Below are positions 6,304 to 14,053 of a stretch of 15,515 bases of DNA, piece after piece. Source of the stretch: DATILI01 sp035476635 (GTDB lineage Bacteria > Pseudomonadota > Gammaproteobacteria > Burkholderiales > Burkholderiaceae_C); NCBI GenBank assembly GCA_035476635.1, contig DATILI010000237.1, positions 1 to 15,515 of the forward strand. Direction: 5' to 3'. The notes below the pieces were generated by a model. That model searched no databases. It had not been told where the DNA came from and was given only the letters and a program-made list of their open reading frames with translations. Position 1 is the first letter of the stretch; the number at the start of each line of letters is the position of its first letter. A program made the translations under genes and the position numbers.

Positions 6304-9120
6304 ATGAAGATATCGCGCACCCTTTGTTGGTTCTTCGCGATCCTGCTCCAGGGGGCAGTTGCCTGGGCCTCCACCACCCCGCAGGCTTGGATCGAAGAAG
6401 CGCAGCGCATTCGCATGATTGCCGAGAATGACGTGCCCGAGGCTGCAGTGCAAGTTGAGAAATTGGGGAAGTCACTGCCAAGTGACGCGCCGGCTTCCCT
6501 TCGTGTGCGGCTGTTGAATCTACGCGCACGTATCGCGAACTACGGCGCTCAGACAGAATTGGCGAGGTCGTACATCGACGAGGCACTGGCACTGGCTGAG
6601 CAAGCTGACGACCAGCGCGGGCAGGCGGAGAGCCATCTCAACGCCGTGCTGATCACCACGAACCAAGGGCAGCTCGAAGCCGCCGCTCGGTCTTCCATGC
6701 GCGCCTTGGCCCTCCTCAAAGGGCTGGATGAACCCGTGCTGCTGTGCGAAGCGCTGTTGCGCAACGCAGTCATGTACCGGCGCAACGGGCAGATCGACTC
6801 CGCGATTGCCCTGACAGTGAAGGCGCGCGAGATGGCTGCCCAGATCACCGACCCGCTGGCGCTCACCTATGTCTACCAGGGGTTGGGCGTGACCTACGAA
6901 AACACCGAGAAACCAGAGGAAGGCAGCGCCTATTTCCTACAGATGCGGGACATGGCGCGTGCCGCCGGCACCAAGCAGCTGGAGGCGTTTGCGTTTCAGG
7001 GCTATGCCCATGCCGAATTCAAGCGCGGCCATCGCGAAATAGCCTTGAACGCGATGAAAGAAGCGGCCCGCCTCTTTGAGGCGACCGGCGCCCCTTTCAA
7101 CATCGGTCACAACCGCTACGGATTGGCATTCATGTTGCGGCAAATGGGCCAGCATGCGGAGACCGTCAAACTGATGGACGACATCGTCAGCATCTACCGA
7201 AGCCATCCGAACCCGCTCGGCCTCTGGTGGAGTCTTCAAGGGCGCGCGGCGGACCTGCAAGCGCTGGGCCGGCGTACCGAAGCGGAGGTTGACACCCGAG
7301 AGGCCTACAAGCTGTCCCAGCAAATCAACTTTCCACTTTACCGCGCGGAAAGCGCAAAGTCCATGGCTTCGCTTGCGGCTTCGCACAGTGAGTACCAACG
7401 TGCCTACGAATACCTGTTGGAATCTCTGAACATGACGGCGCGTTCGGAGCAGCAAAGAATCGGCGAGCAGACAGTTCAGCTGGCCGAGCGCTATTTGTCC
7501 GAAAGCAAACAAAAGCAGATCGAAGAACTCACTCAACGCGAGCAACAAAGGGCGCTTCACCAACGCTGGCTGTGGACCGTTCTCCTGGCCACGGTGGCGC
7601 TCCTGATTTTGGCCACCCTGTTTCTTCTCCAGCAGCGCAAGCTCAATCGCAAGCTGTCGCAGCTGTACACGCAACTGCAGCAGTCGCGCAGCCAACTGCA
7701 GGCGACGTTTGACGCCATTCCGGATGCGCTCTTCGTGCTGGATGGGGAGGGGCGTTGCCTGGAAAGCCATGCAGCGCCGGCCGACCCATTCCCGCAAGAC
7801 ATGCTGCAGCGTTGGCAGCACGACTCCATGCGCGAGGCCTTGCCGATCGAAGCCGCCGCTGTCTGCAATGAGGCGCTGAGCGAGGCCGCACGCCACGGCG
7901 CTTCGGCGGGGCAGCAGTTCAAGCTGGATTTGCCCACTGGACGCTTGTGGTTTGAGCTTTCCGTCGCGCGCAAGCGCGAAGTCCCGGGGCAATTGGGCCG
8001 CTTCATCGTGCTGGCCCGCGACATCACCGAACGCAAACGCATGGAAAGCGCGCTGGCCGAGCGCGAGCGTGAGTTCCGCACGCTGGCGGAAAACGCACCG
8101 GACATCATCGTGCGCTACGACGCAAGCGCACATCCCGTCTTCGTGAATCGGGCCTATGTGGAGGCGTCGGCACAGTCGGTCCTGCCCGAAATCCTGGACA
8201 TGCGGGCCGACGCCGCGGCATTGGCGCGCGCCGATGTGCAAGACCGCGAATACGTGCAACGACTGCAAGAGGCGCTCACCTCTGGCCTGGCCGCAGAAAT
8301 CCGGCTTTCGCGAAGGGTCGGGCCTGACAAGACGTGGTACCACTCGTTCCGGGTCGTGGCGGAACGGGCCGCGGACGGCCGTGTTGTCGGCGCATTGGCG
8401 ATCGGGCGCGACATCACCGCGCTCATCGAAGCCGAGCAGAAGCTGCGTGAATCGAGCGCGCAGCTGCGCGAGCTGGCGGCGCGCCGGGACACGGCGCGCG
8501 AAGAGGAGCGCAAGCGCATCGCGCGTGAACTCCACGATGAACTCGGCCAGACGCTCACGGCGTTCCGGCTCGATATCGCGACGCTGCAGCTGCAGTTCGG
8601 CCCAGACAACGCCGCCCTGGAGCAACGGTGCCAACACCTGTTGCATGTGGCGGATCGCACGATTCATGTCGTACGCACGGTTGCGTCGACGTTGCGTCCG
8701 GCCGTGCTCGACATGGGGACCGTGCCCGCGCTGGAATGGTTGGCTGCGGAGTTTCGCGCGCGAACCGGTGTGGAATGCCGCCTGGAGGTGTCTGCGCTCA
8801 CCGCAGCACTGAACGAGACGCAGTCGGTCGCCATCTTCCGAATCGTGCAGGAGTCGTTGACGAACGTGACACGACACGCGAACGCGCACACCGTGAGTAT
8901 TTCGCTGCTTGCCCGGGAGGATCACTATCGCCTGCGGATTTCAGACGACGGCGCAGGATTCCGAACCAGGCAGACTGCCCGTATGTCGTTCGGCCTGGTT
9001 GGTATCCGGGAGCGCGCACTGATGATCAATGGCGAGGCGCGCGTGGAAAGTTCACCCGGGCACGGCACGACGGTAGAAGTCGACATTCCATTTCAGCAAC
9101 AATTTGAGAGCACCCCATGA
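6304..9120 (+). CDS. Sensor histidine kinase: periplasmic TPR, TM, two PAS, HisKA_3, HATPase
   Basis: The protein has 938 residues from ATG 6304. The open frame extends further upstream, but that part only shadows the TonB receptor. The first 23 or so residues form a signal peptide (hydrophobic stretch ending AVAWAS). A helical, TPR-like region at about 25-400 should lie in the periplasm. One transmembrane helix follows at about 422-442, then a short basic coil. Two PAS domains come next, about 462-577 (weaker) and 589-705. The NarX/DegS-type dimerisation domain has RIARELHDELGQTL with phospho-accepting H744. The ATPase domain shows the N-box (QESLTNV, N854), DDGAGF at 881-886 and FGLVGIRERA at 896-905. 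All kinase signatures are present. Its TGA overlaps the ATG of the response regulator, so the two form a cognate pair. Periplasmic TPRs suggest sensing through a protein or peptide partner, possibly related to the receptor just upstream; that link is inference. Confidence 0.92.
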   Translation: MKISRTLCWFFAILLQGAVAWASTTPQAWIEEAQRIRMIAENDVPEAAVQVEKLGKSLPSDAPASLRVRLLNLRARIANYGAQTELARSYIDEALALAEQADDQRGQAESHLNAVLITTNQGQLEAAARSSMRALALLKGLDEPVLLCEALLRNAVMYRRNGQIDSAIALTVKAREMAAQITDPLALTYVYQGLGVTYENTEKPEEGSAYFLQMRDMARAAGTKQLEAFAFQGYAHAEFKRGHREIALNAMKEAARLFEATGAPFNIGHNRYGLAFMLRQMGQHAETVKLMDDIVSIYRSHPNPLGLWWSLQGRAADLQALGRRTEAEVDTREAYKLSQQINFPLYRAESAKSMASLAASHSEYQRAYEYLLESLNMTARSEQQRIGEQTVQLAERYLSESKQKQIEELTQREQQRALHQRWLWTVLLATVALLILATLFLLQQRKLNRKLSQLYTQLQQSRSQLQATFDAIPDALFVLDGEGRCLESHAAPADPFPQDMLQRWQHDSMREALPIEAAAVCNEALSEAARHGASAGQQFKLDLPTGRLWFELSVARKREVPGQLGRFIVLARDITERKRMESALAEREREFRTLAENAPDIIVRYDASAHPVFVNRAYVEASAQSVLPEILDMRADAAALARADVQDREYVQRLQEALTSGLAAEIRLSRRVGPDKTWYHSFRVVAERAADGRVVGALAIGRDITALIEAEQKLRESSAQLRELAARRDTAREEERKRIARELHDELGQTLTAFRLDIATLQLQFGPDNAALEQRCQHLLHVADRTIHVVRTVASTLRPAVLDMGTVPALEWLAAEFRARTGVECRLEVSALTAALNETQSVAIFRIVQESLTNVTRHANAHTVSISLLAREDHYRLRISDDGAGFRTRQTARMSFGLVGIRERALMINGEARVESSPGHGTTVEVDIPFQQQFESTP

Positions 9121-9752
9121 TTCAACTGCTGCTCGTTGACGACCACGCTCTGGTGCGTGAAGGCCTCAAGCAGCTGTTCTCGTTGACCAGCGATATCTGC
9201 GTGGCGGCCGAGGCGATCAACGGCTCGCAGCTGCTGGAGGAACTGCACAACCAGCACTTTGACATCATCCTGCTGGACATGACAATGCCGGGCATCTCCG
9301 GCCCGGACCTGATTGCGCGGATCAAGGCGCGCACGGACGCACCTCCGGTGCTGATCCTGTCCATGCACAACGAACCGCAGATCGCGCGCCGCGCGCTGGC
9401 TGCGGGAGCCGCTGGGTACATCACCAAGGACAACAACCCCGAGATTCTCCTGGCGGCGGTGCGCAAGATCGCCGGTGGCGGGCGCTTCATCGATCCGGTG
9501 CTGGCGCAGTCGATTGCACTGGAGGCCGCGCTGCCCACGGGTGAGCGCGCCTTGCACGAGTGCCTGTCCGACAGGGAGCTCCAGGTCATCACGCTGCTGG
9601 CGCGCGGCGCCAGCGTGAACGAGATCGCGGATCAGCTGGCCATCAGCAACAAGACGGTCTCCACGCACAAGGCGCGGCTGATGGAGAAGATGGGCTTGGC
9701 TTCCAATGCCGACATCGTGCGCTATGCCATCCAGAACAAGCTCGTCGATTAG
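9117..9752 (+). CDS. NarL/LuxR-family response regulator (REC-HTH)
   Basis: The protein has 211 residues. ATG 9117 overlaps the kinase stop (ATGA), and GAGAG at 9106-9110 gives a good ribosome-binding site 6 bp before it, so translation is probably coupled. The receiver has acidic pair D8/D9, phospho-acceptor D54 in LLDMTMPG, S82 and K104. The C-terminal LuxR-type HTH (about 148-211) begins LSDRELQVITLLARG and contains the recognition-helix region NKTVSTHKARLMEKMG. It is the DNA-binding output of the adjacent TPR-PAS kinase. Likely targets include this operon, but no operator was identified. The receiver half is duplicated at 686-1073, while the HTH half is unique in this window. Confidence 0.95.
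   Translation: MIQLLLVDDHALVREGLKQLFSLTSDICVAAEAINGSQLLEELHNQHFDIILLDMTMPGISGPDLIARIKARTDAPPVLILSMHNEPQIARRALAAGAAGYITKDNNPEILLAAVRKIAGGGRFIDPVLAQSIALEAALPTGERALHECLSDRELQVITLLARGASVNEIADQLAISNKTVSTHKARLMEKMGLASNADIVRYAIQNKLVD
9127..9514 (+). repeat. Direct repeat copy 2: receiver-domain DNA in the full-length regulator
   Basis: This is the partner of the repeat at 686-1073. The constant 8441-bp offset and absence of gaps show one duplication event, or later gene conversion keeping the copies alike. This copy lies in the intact gene and is the likely source of the truncated one. Confidence 0.95.
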
Positions 9753-9792
9753 TCGAAACCGCTTGGGGGCGACGCGCCAAATGGCGGCGATG

Positions 9793-9815
9793 CCCGGCCG
9801 GCTCAGGTTGCCGGG
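9793..9815. terminator. Possible bidirectional hairpin between convergent genes
   Basis: CCCGGC (9793-9798) can pair with GCCGGG (9810-9815) around an 11-base loop. It lies between the response-regulator stop (9752) and the end of the MFS gene (stop codon 9803-9805 on the minus strand). A T-rich run (TTGTTTTT) begins about 10 bp later on the plus strand. The stem is short and overlaps the MFS stop, so this is only a weak terminator candidate. Confidence 0.25.
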
Positions 9816-10999
9816 TGGACACCTTGTTTTTCTGCACGGGCGATGAACGTAGCCGCAGCAAATGACATCAATGAAGTTGTCAGCATGGCCCCCATCACTG
9901 CGGTGCTTGCATTCTGCGCATTCACGACCAGCCCGGAGGCGAACGCAATGATTCCCGCGCCGCTGACGGTCAAAGCTGCGGCCAAACCCGATGCCGTACC
10001 AGCAAGACCTGGTTGAATGGAAAGAACGCGCGCGTTCGCTGTGGGCATGGTCAATCCATTGCCCAGGCCCACGGCTACACATGGGCCGAAGAATCCGAGC
10101 GGATGCATCACCCCCGAAACCGCGAGGCTGAGGCCCAGCAGCAGACCCGCGCAAGTCAGGATGCGCCCGGCGAGTATGAACGCGGTTGAAGAGTGGCGAG
10201 CGCCCATGCGTCCGACAACATAGCTTCCAATGATGAAGCCGGCAGGGACCATGCCCATGTAGAAGCCCAGCGCCACGCTTGAAATCCCGCCAAGTTGTGC
10301 GGCCACCAAGGGTGCACCGCCGAGAAACACATACAGCGTTCCTATGGCGAAGGCCATACAGAGCGAATATGCCCAGAACCGCGCTGAGCGGCACAACGCG
10401 CGATACCCCATCAACTGCATTGCAATAGACCTGGTGCGGTGCTGGTTCGTCTCTCTCAGATGGAACACCACCAGATAGAGGCCGGCAAGCCCAAGGACCG
10501 AGAAGGCAATGAAGTTCGCACGCCAGCCGAAGAATGCGTCGAGCGTTCCGCCAATGGCGGGGCCCATCATCGGAGCCACGGCCCATGCTGACGAGACATA
10601 GCCGATCCGGCTCGCCGCGGTGCTTCCATCCGAGGTGTCGCGAATGGCCGCCAGAGAGACGGCGTACCCGGCGATCACGGTGCCTTGGAGCAGCCGGAAC
10701 AGCAGGAACGTTTCGATGTCGTTCGCCAAACTGCAGCCCAGAGAGGCCACCGTGAAAATTGCCAACGCAACCAATGCGACAGGCTTGCGTCCCAGTCTGT
10801 CCGACAGCGAGCCCGCAATCAGGTGCGTGATTGCAGTGGCGACCGCGTAGCCCGCGACGGCGATGTTGGCGATTGCGAAGTTCGTGCCGAACTCCTTGGC
10901 AATGTTCGGCAGGGATGGCACGAACATGTTGATGGGCAGGACCGCCAGTGCCGAGAGGGCGATCAAGATCGCAAGACGTGGAGCTTCCTGTGAATGCAT
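9803..10999 (-). CDS. MFS multidrug exporter, Bcr/CflA-like
   Basis: The protein has 398 residues. I chose the start at 10999 because AAGGAG lies 9 bp upstream (11014-11009) and the protein then begins with a short tail before transmembrane helix 1. The same frame is open back to 11236, but that extra stretch is not membrane-like or recognisable. The MFS motif A appears as GSLSDRLGRKP (about 63-73) after helices 1-2. RLLQGTVIAGYAVSLAAIRD resembles the helix 4-5 region typical of Bcr/CflA drug:proton antiporters, and WRANFIAF after helix 6 also fits. About 12 membrane helices are expected, with length usual for the family. It probably exports a drug or small metabolite across the inner membrane by proton antiport. 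It converges on the response regulator and follows the DJ-1 gene on the same strand after about 271 bp, so it may have its own promoter. Confidence 0.88.
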   Translation of the reverse strand: MHSQEAPRLAILIALSALAVLPINMFVPSLPNIAKEFGTNFAIANIAVAGYAVATAITHLIAGSLSDRLGRKPVALVALAIFTVASLGCSLANDIETFLLFRLLQGTVIAGYAVSLAAIRDTSDGSTAASRIGYVSSAWAVAPMMGPAIGGTLDAFFGWRANFIAFSVLGLAGLYLVVFHLRETNQHRTRSIAMQLMGYRALCRSARFWAYSLCMAFAIGTLYVFLGGAPLVAAQLGGISSVALGFYMGMVPAGFIIGSYVVGRMGARHSSTAFILAGRILTCAGLLLGLSLAVSGVMHPLGFFGPCVAVGLGNGLTMPTANARVLSIQPGLAGTASGLAAALTVSGAGIIAFASGLVVNAQNASTAVMGAMLTTSLMSFAAATFIARAEKQGVHPAT

Positions 11000-11270
11000 G
11001 GCAATTGACTCCTTGAAGTTCAACGAGGGCAGTGCGGTTGCACCACTTCGCTTAGCTCGTGTTGGGTCAACAGGAGTCAGCTTGCCGCCAGTCTTCATGA
11101 ATCTGGACGACTTGGTGAGCCAGCGAATGCTGCTCAGGCGAGCAGATGTGCTCACAGGAAAGATTGTGCAGCATTGCGAGCGATCGCTTCTGGCCTTCTC
11201 GTAATAGACAAGATGACTCATAAATACGGCGGTCACAGCCGCGATGAAACCTTTCGTGCGGCTCCGGAAC
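11000..11270. other. Intergenic region upstream of the MFS exporter
   Basis: These 271 bp separate the end of the DJ-1/PfpI gene from the MFS start. They hold the MFS ribosome-binding site (11009-11014) and probably its promoter on the minus strand. I found no -35/-10 pair good enough to place. The open frame extending the MFS gene through this region has no recognisable content. Confidence 0.4.
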
Positions 11271-11870
11271 TCACGTGAGAAATGGTGTGATGTTCCGCAT
11301 CGCGCGCGAGACGTAGTCGTCCTTTTCTCCCACGGGAGCGACGTAGTGCATCGCGCCCTGGGCTTCCTGGAAACCCGCCAAACGGGCGATCACCCAGGCG
11401 GCCAGATACTGCGACGCCAGGCAGCCGCCGGCGGTTGCCACGTTGCCCCTGGCAACGAAAGGCTGGTTCAACACGGCGACGCCGGCTGCTTCGACCCAGG
11501 GTTTGGTGGTCAGGTCCGTACAGGCCGGAACGCCGTCAAGCAGCCCCAGCTTTGCCAGAATGAGCGTGCCGGAGCACTGCGCGCCCAGCAGTTGCCGGGA
11601 GGGGTCGAGCTGCAATTGCGCCATCAATGCCGCATCGGCAACAACTTCCCGCGTCTGCATGCCACTGCCGACGATGACCGCATCGGCAGCGCTGGCCTCG
11701 CGCAGGGATGCCTGCGCTTCGAGCACCACGCCGTTCATCGATCGGACGCGCGCAGCAGGGCTGGCAATCGATACCCGCCAGCCCGGCTTCTTGACGCGGT
11801 TGAGGATGCCGAGCGCGATGAGCGAGTCGAGTTCGTTGAAGCCTTCGAAGGTGAGGATTGCGATGTGCAT
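11271..11870 (-). CDS. DJ-1/PfpI-family protein (isonitrile hydratase / GATase1-like)
   Basis: The protein has 199 residues. The start at 11870 has GGAG about 11 bp upstream on the minus strand. The class I glutamine-amidotransferase-like fold is seen in MHIAILTFEGFNELD at the start, an acidic residue near position 13, and the nucleophile elbow LLGAQCSGTLILAKLGLLDG with likely catalytic C99. The later PFVARGNVATAGGCLASQ matches the segment seen in isonitrile-hydratase-like and AraC-associated DJ-1 proteins. No AraC HTH follows, so this is a stand-alone enzyme or chaperone-like protein. The exact reaction is not determinable. It lies 27 bp downstream of the PaiB-like gene on the same strand and is probably co-transcribed with it. 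Confidence 0.88.
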   Translation of the reverse strand: MHIAILTFEGFNELDSLIALGILNRVKKPGWRVSIASPAARVRSMNGVVLEAQASLREASAADAVIVGSGMQTREVVADAALMAQLQLDPSRQLLGAQCSGTLILAKLGLLDGVPACTDLTTKPWVEAAGVAVLNQPFVARGNVATAGGCLASQYLAAWVIARLAGFQEAQGAMHYVAPVGEKDDYVSRAMRNITPFLT

Positions 11871-11897
11871 GGTGTGATGTTCTCCGGGTTGCTCGGT

Positions 11898-12542
11898 TCA
11901 GCGCATGTGCGCGCTGGCGACCGCCGCCGCCATCGTCTCGGATTCGGTGCCGCCCTGGCTTTGCAGGCCGTACACCACACCGTCCCGATCGGCGCTTGAT
12001 CGGTTCTGGCTTACCTTCCATTTGCCGCGGAGCGAGCTTAGCGTGATTTCGATGCCGACGATTGCGCGCAGAGTTGCAGCGATGTAGTCCGCGGGCGCAT
12101 CGCTCACTGCCCACGGCACCGGGCGCTGCGCCTCATGGCGTTCGGTCAGGCGCGTGAGGAATGCGCGCAGCCAGTCGGTGTCGTCGATGGCGCGCAACCT
12201 GCCACGCCCCTGCACCATGATGTAGTTCCAGGTTGGCACGACTTTGCCGGTGGCCGCCTTGCTCGGGTACATCGATGGCGAGATGTAGGCCTGTGGCCCC
12301 TGGAAGACGATGAGCGAATCGGCATCGGTCCGCGATTCCCGCCACAAGGGATTTGTGCGTGCAACATGCGCGCGCAGGATGCCTGGGCCGCCTGCAGGGT
12401 CGGCTTCGAGCATAAACGGCAGCGTGTTGGCGGCCAACGCACCGGCCGTGTCCTGCGTCACCAACAGGCCCAGGGGGTGCGCCCGCAGCAGCGCATGCAG
12501 CGACTCGGGGCGCGTCTCTTCGAAGGGGGAAGGCAGGTACAT
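11898..12542 (-). CDS. PaiB-like FMN-binding negative transcriptional regulator
   Basis: The protein has 214 residues. The start at 12542 (MYLPSPFEET) is chosen because AAGGAA lies 6 bp upstream (12554-12549). The alternatives at 12572 and 12728 lack a good site, and the latter would run into the divergent gene. The sequence is typical of the PaiB/FMN-binding split-barrel family: LHALLRAHPLGLLVTQD, HVARTNPLWR, FQGPQAYISPSMYPSK, KVVPTWNYIMVQ and IVGIEITLSSLRGKWKVSQN. PaiB in Bacillus represses sporulation and protease genes, but in proteobacteria these proteins often sit beside MocR regulators and may be flavin-dependent enzymes. Here it is divergent from a MocR gene, which probably regulates it, and is followed by the DJ-1 gene. 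Confidence 0.92.
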   Translation of the reverse strand: MYLPSPFEETRPESLHALLRAHPLGLLVTQDTAGALAANTLPFMLEADPAGGPGILRAHVARTNPLWRESRTDADSLIVFQGPQAYISPSMYPSKAATGKVVPTWNYIMVQGRGRLRAIDDTDWLRAFLTRLTERHEAQRPVPWAVSDAPADYIAATLRAIVGIEITLSSLRGKWKVSQNRSSADRDGVVYGLQSQGGTESETMAAAVASAHMR

Positions 12543-12608
12543 CGGATGTTCCTTCGTAAAATGGATCTTCATCTTATAAATATTTGATCCAATCGAAGGA
12601 GCCATTTC
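12543..12608. promoter_or_regulatory. Divergent paiB/mocR promoter region with inverted repeat
   Basis: This short region is AT-rich compared with its surroundings. It contains TGGATC (12562-12567) and GATCCA (12586-12591), a 6-bp inverted repeat with an 18-bp spacer. Between them, TATAAA at 12575-12580 could be a -10 element for the MocR gene, though no good -35 is visible. Ribosome-binding sites lie at each end: 12549-12554 for paiB, 12596-12601 for mocR. It is a likely MocR operator, by position and symmetry only. Confidence 0.4.
12596..12601 (+). promoter_or_regulatory. Ribosome-binding site favouring a TTG start for mocR
   Basis: AAGGAG is 7 bp before TTG 12609 and 13 bp before ATG 12615. 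The spacing favours TTG; the ATG would remove only two residues. Confidence 0.5.
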
Positions 12609-14051
12609 TTGACCATGCAAGGAGCCGTTCCGCGCCAGCTGCGCCAACAGGTCTACCTGCGCCTGCGCGAGTCCATCGAGGCCGGCACCTATGCGCCGGG
12701 CGCCCGGTTGCCGGCCTCGCGCGAGCACGCACAGATGCTGGGCGTATCGCGCAACACGGTGCTGTGGGCGGTCGAGCGCCTGCAGGCCGAGGGCTACCTG
12801 GTGGGCCGCGTTGGCGATGGCACCTATGTGGCGAAGCGCAGTTCACCCGCCCGCAGCGCCGCGCGCGCGCCGCGTGTCGCCGCGCACCAGCTGCTGTCGC
12901 TGCGCGGACGCCTGATTGCCGAGACCGGCTTGCGCTGGAATCCGCCCACCGGCGAGGCACTGCCATTTCGCATCGGCCGGCCTGCGCTGGAGGAGTTTCC
13001 GTTCGCGCTGTGGCAGCGGCTGGAACGGCAAACGCCGCTCGCCACGCGCGTCGTCGGCATCGGCTATGCCGATGTGGCCGGCCACCCACCATTGCGCGCT
13101 GCGATCGCGCAATGGCTGCTGGTGTCGCGCGGCATTCGTTGCGATGCGGGCCAGGTGCTGGTCACCGCCGGCTCGCAGCAGGCGCTGGATCTGATCGCGC
13201 GGCTGCTGCTCGATGTCGGCGACGAGGTGCTGGTCGAGGATCCCGGCTATCCCGGCATCCGTGCCAACCTGGTCGCACAGGGCGCGCGGGTGCGGCCGGT
13301 GGCCGTCGATGACGAAGGTCTGTGCATCGCGCAGGGCGCCGCGCTATACCCGGGTGCAAAGCTTGCGGTGGTCACTCCGACGCATCAGTACCCGCTCGGG
13401 GTGCGCATGAGCCTTGCGCGCCGCCATGCGCTGATCGATTGGGCGCGGGCGCATCGCGCCTGGATCGTCGAGGACGACTACGACGGCGAATTCCAGTACG
13501 GGCCGCAGCGTACCCCCGCGCTGTGCAGCATGGCGCACGATGCACGTGTGCTGCACGTTGGCACCTTTTCGAAGTCGCTCGGCGCCGGGCTTCGGCTGGG
13601 GTTCATCGTGTTGCCGGATGCGCTGGTCGACGCGTTTACGCGGGCGCGGGCGCTGAGCGACCGCCAATCGCCCGGCGCGGTGCAGGACGTGCTCGCCCGA
13701 TTCATCACCGATGGGCATCTGTTGCGTCACCTGCGGCGTATGCGCGCCTTGTACTGGGAGCGCCAGGCTTCGATGATCCATAGCCTCACGCGCGCCACCG
13801 ATGGTGCGATCACGCTCGCGCCCAGCTTGCAAGGCATGCACCTCGCATTCGAGGCAGGCGAGCGGCTGCGTGACACCGAACTGAGCCAGCGCGCGGAAAG
13901 CGCCGGCGTGCAGCTCGCACCGATCTCGCACTATTGCATCGAGGCCAGGCGCCGCGGGTGGTTGTTCGGATATGCGGGCTATGGCGAAGCCGCGCTTGCG
14001 CGCGCGGCACGCGCAGTGGGCCAGCAACTGCGCCTGCCGCGGGCTTTCTGA
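12609..14051 (+). CDS. MocR-type regulator (GntR HTH fused to aminotransferase-like domain)
   Basis: The protein has 480 residues from TTG 12609, or 478 from ATG 12615. The N-terminal GntR winged helix spans about 10-75: PRQLRQQVYLRLRESIEAG, RLPASREHAQMLGVSRNTV, then GYLVGRVGDGTYV. After a linker, a fold-type I aminotransferase domain fills about 110-475. It has EDDYDGEF (288-295) with the PLP-ring aspartate, and GTFSKSLGAGLRLGF with the PLP-binding lysine K322. Such proteins are transcription factors sensing PLP or an amino-related ligand, as PdxR and GabR do. This one is divergent from paiB across about 66 bp, the usual arrangement for a regulator and its target. A specific role in vitamin B6 control cannot be shown here. 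Its stop is 2 bp from the convergent cyanase stop. Confidence 0.93.
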   Translation: MTMQGAVPRQLRQQVYLRLRESIEAGTYAPGARLPASREHAQMLGVSRNTVLWAVERLQAEGYLVGRVGDGTYVAKRSSPARSAARAPRVAAHQLLSLRGRLIAETGLRWNPPTGEALPFRIGRPALEEFPFALWQRLERQTPLATRVVGIGYADVAGHPPLRAAIAQWLLVSRGIRCDAGQVLVTAGSQQALDLIARLLLDVGDEVLVEDPGYPGIRANLVAQGARVRPVAVDDEGLCIAQGAALYPGAKLAVVTPTHQYPLGVRMSLARRHALIDWARAHRAWIVEDDYDGEFQYGPQRTPALCSMAHDARVLHVGTFSKSLGAGLRLGFIVLPDALVDAFTRARALSDRQSPGAVQDVLARFITDGHLLRHLRRMRALYWERQASMIHSLTRATDGAITLAPSLQGMHLAFEAGERLRDTELSQRAESAGVQLAPISHYCIEARRRGWLFGYAGYGEAALARAARAVGQQLRLPRAF

Positions 14052-14053
14052 AC

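Noticed and set aside
11000..11236. N-terminal extension of the MFS exporter
   Set aside because: It is not membrane-like, and a strong ribosome-binding site supports the start at 10999.
11270..11279. Perfect 10-bp palindrome CTCACGTGAG
   Set aside because: It spans the stop codon of the DJ-1 gene and stands alone. Without a second copy or promoter context it is best treated as chance.
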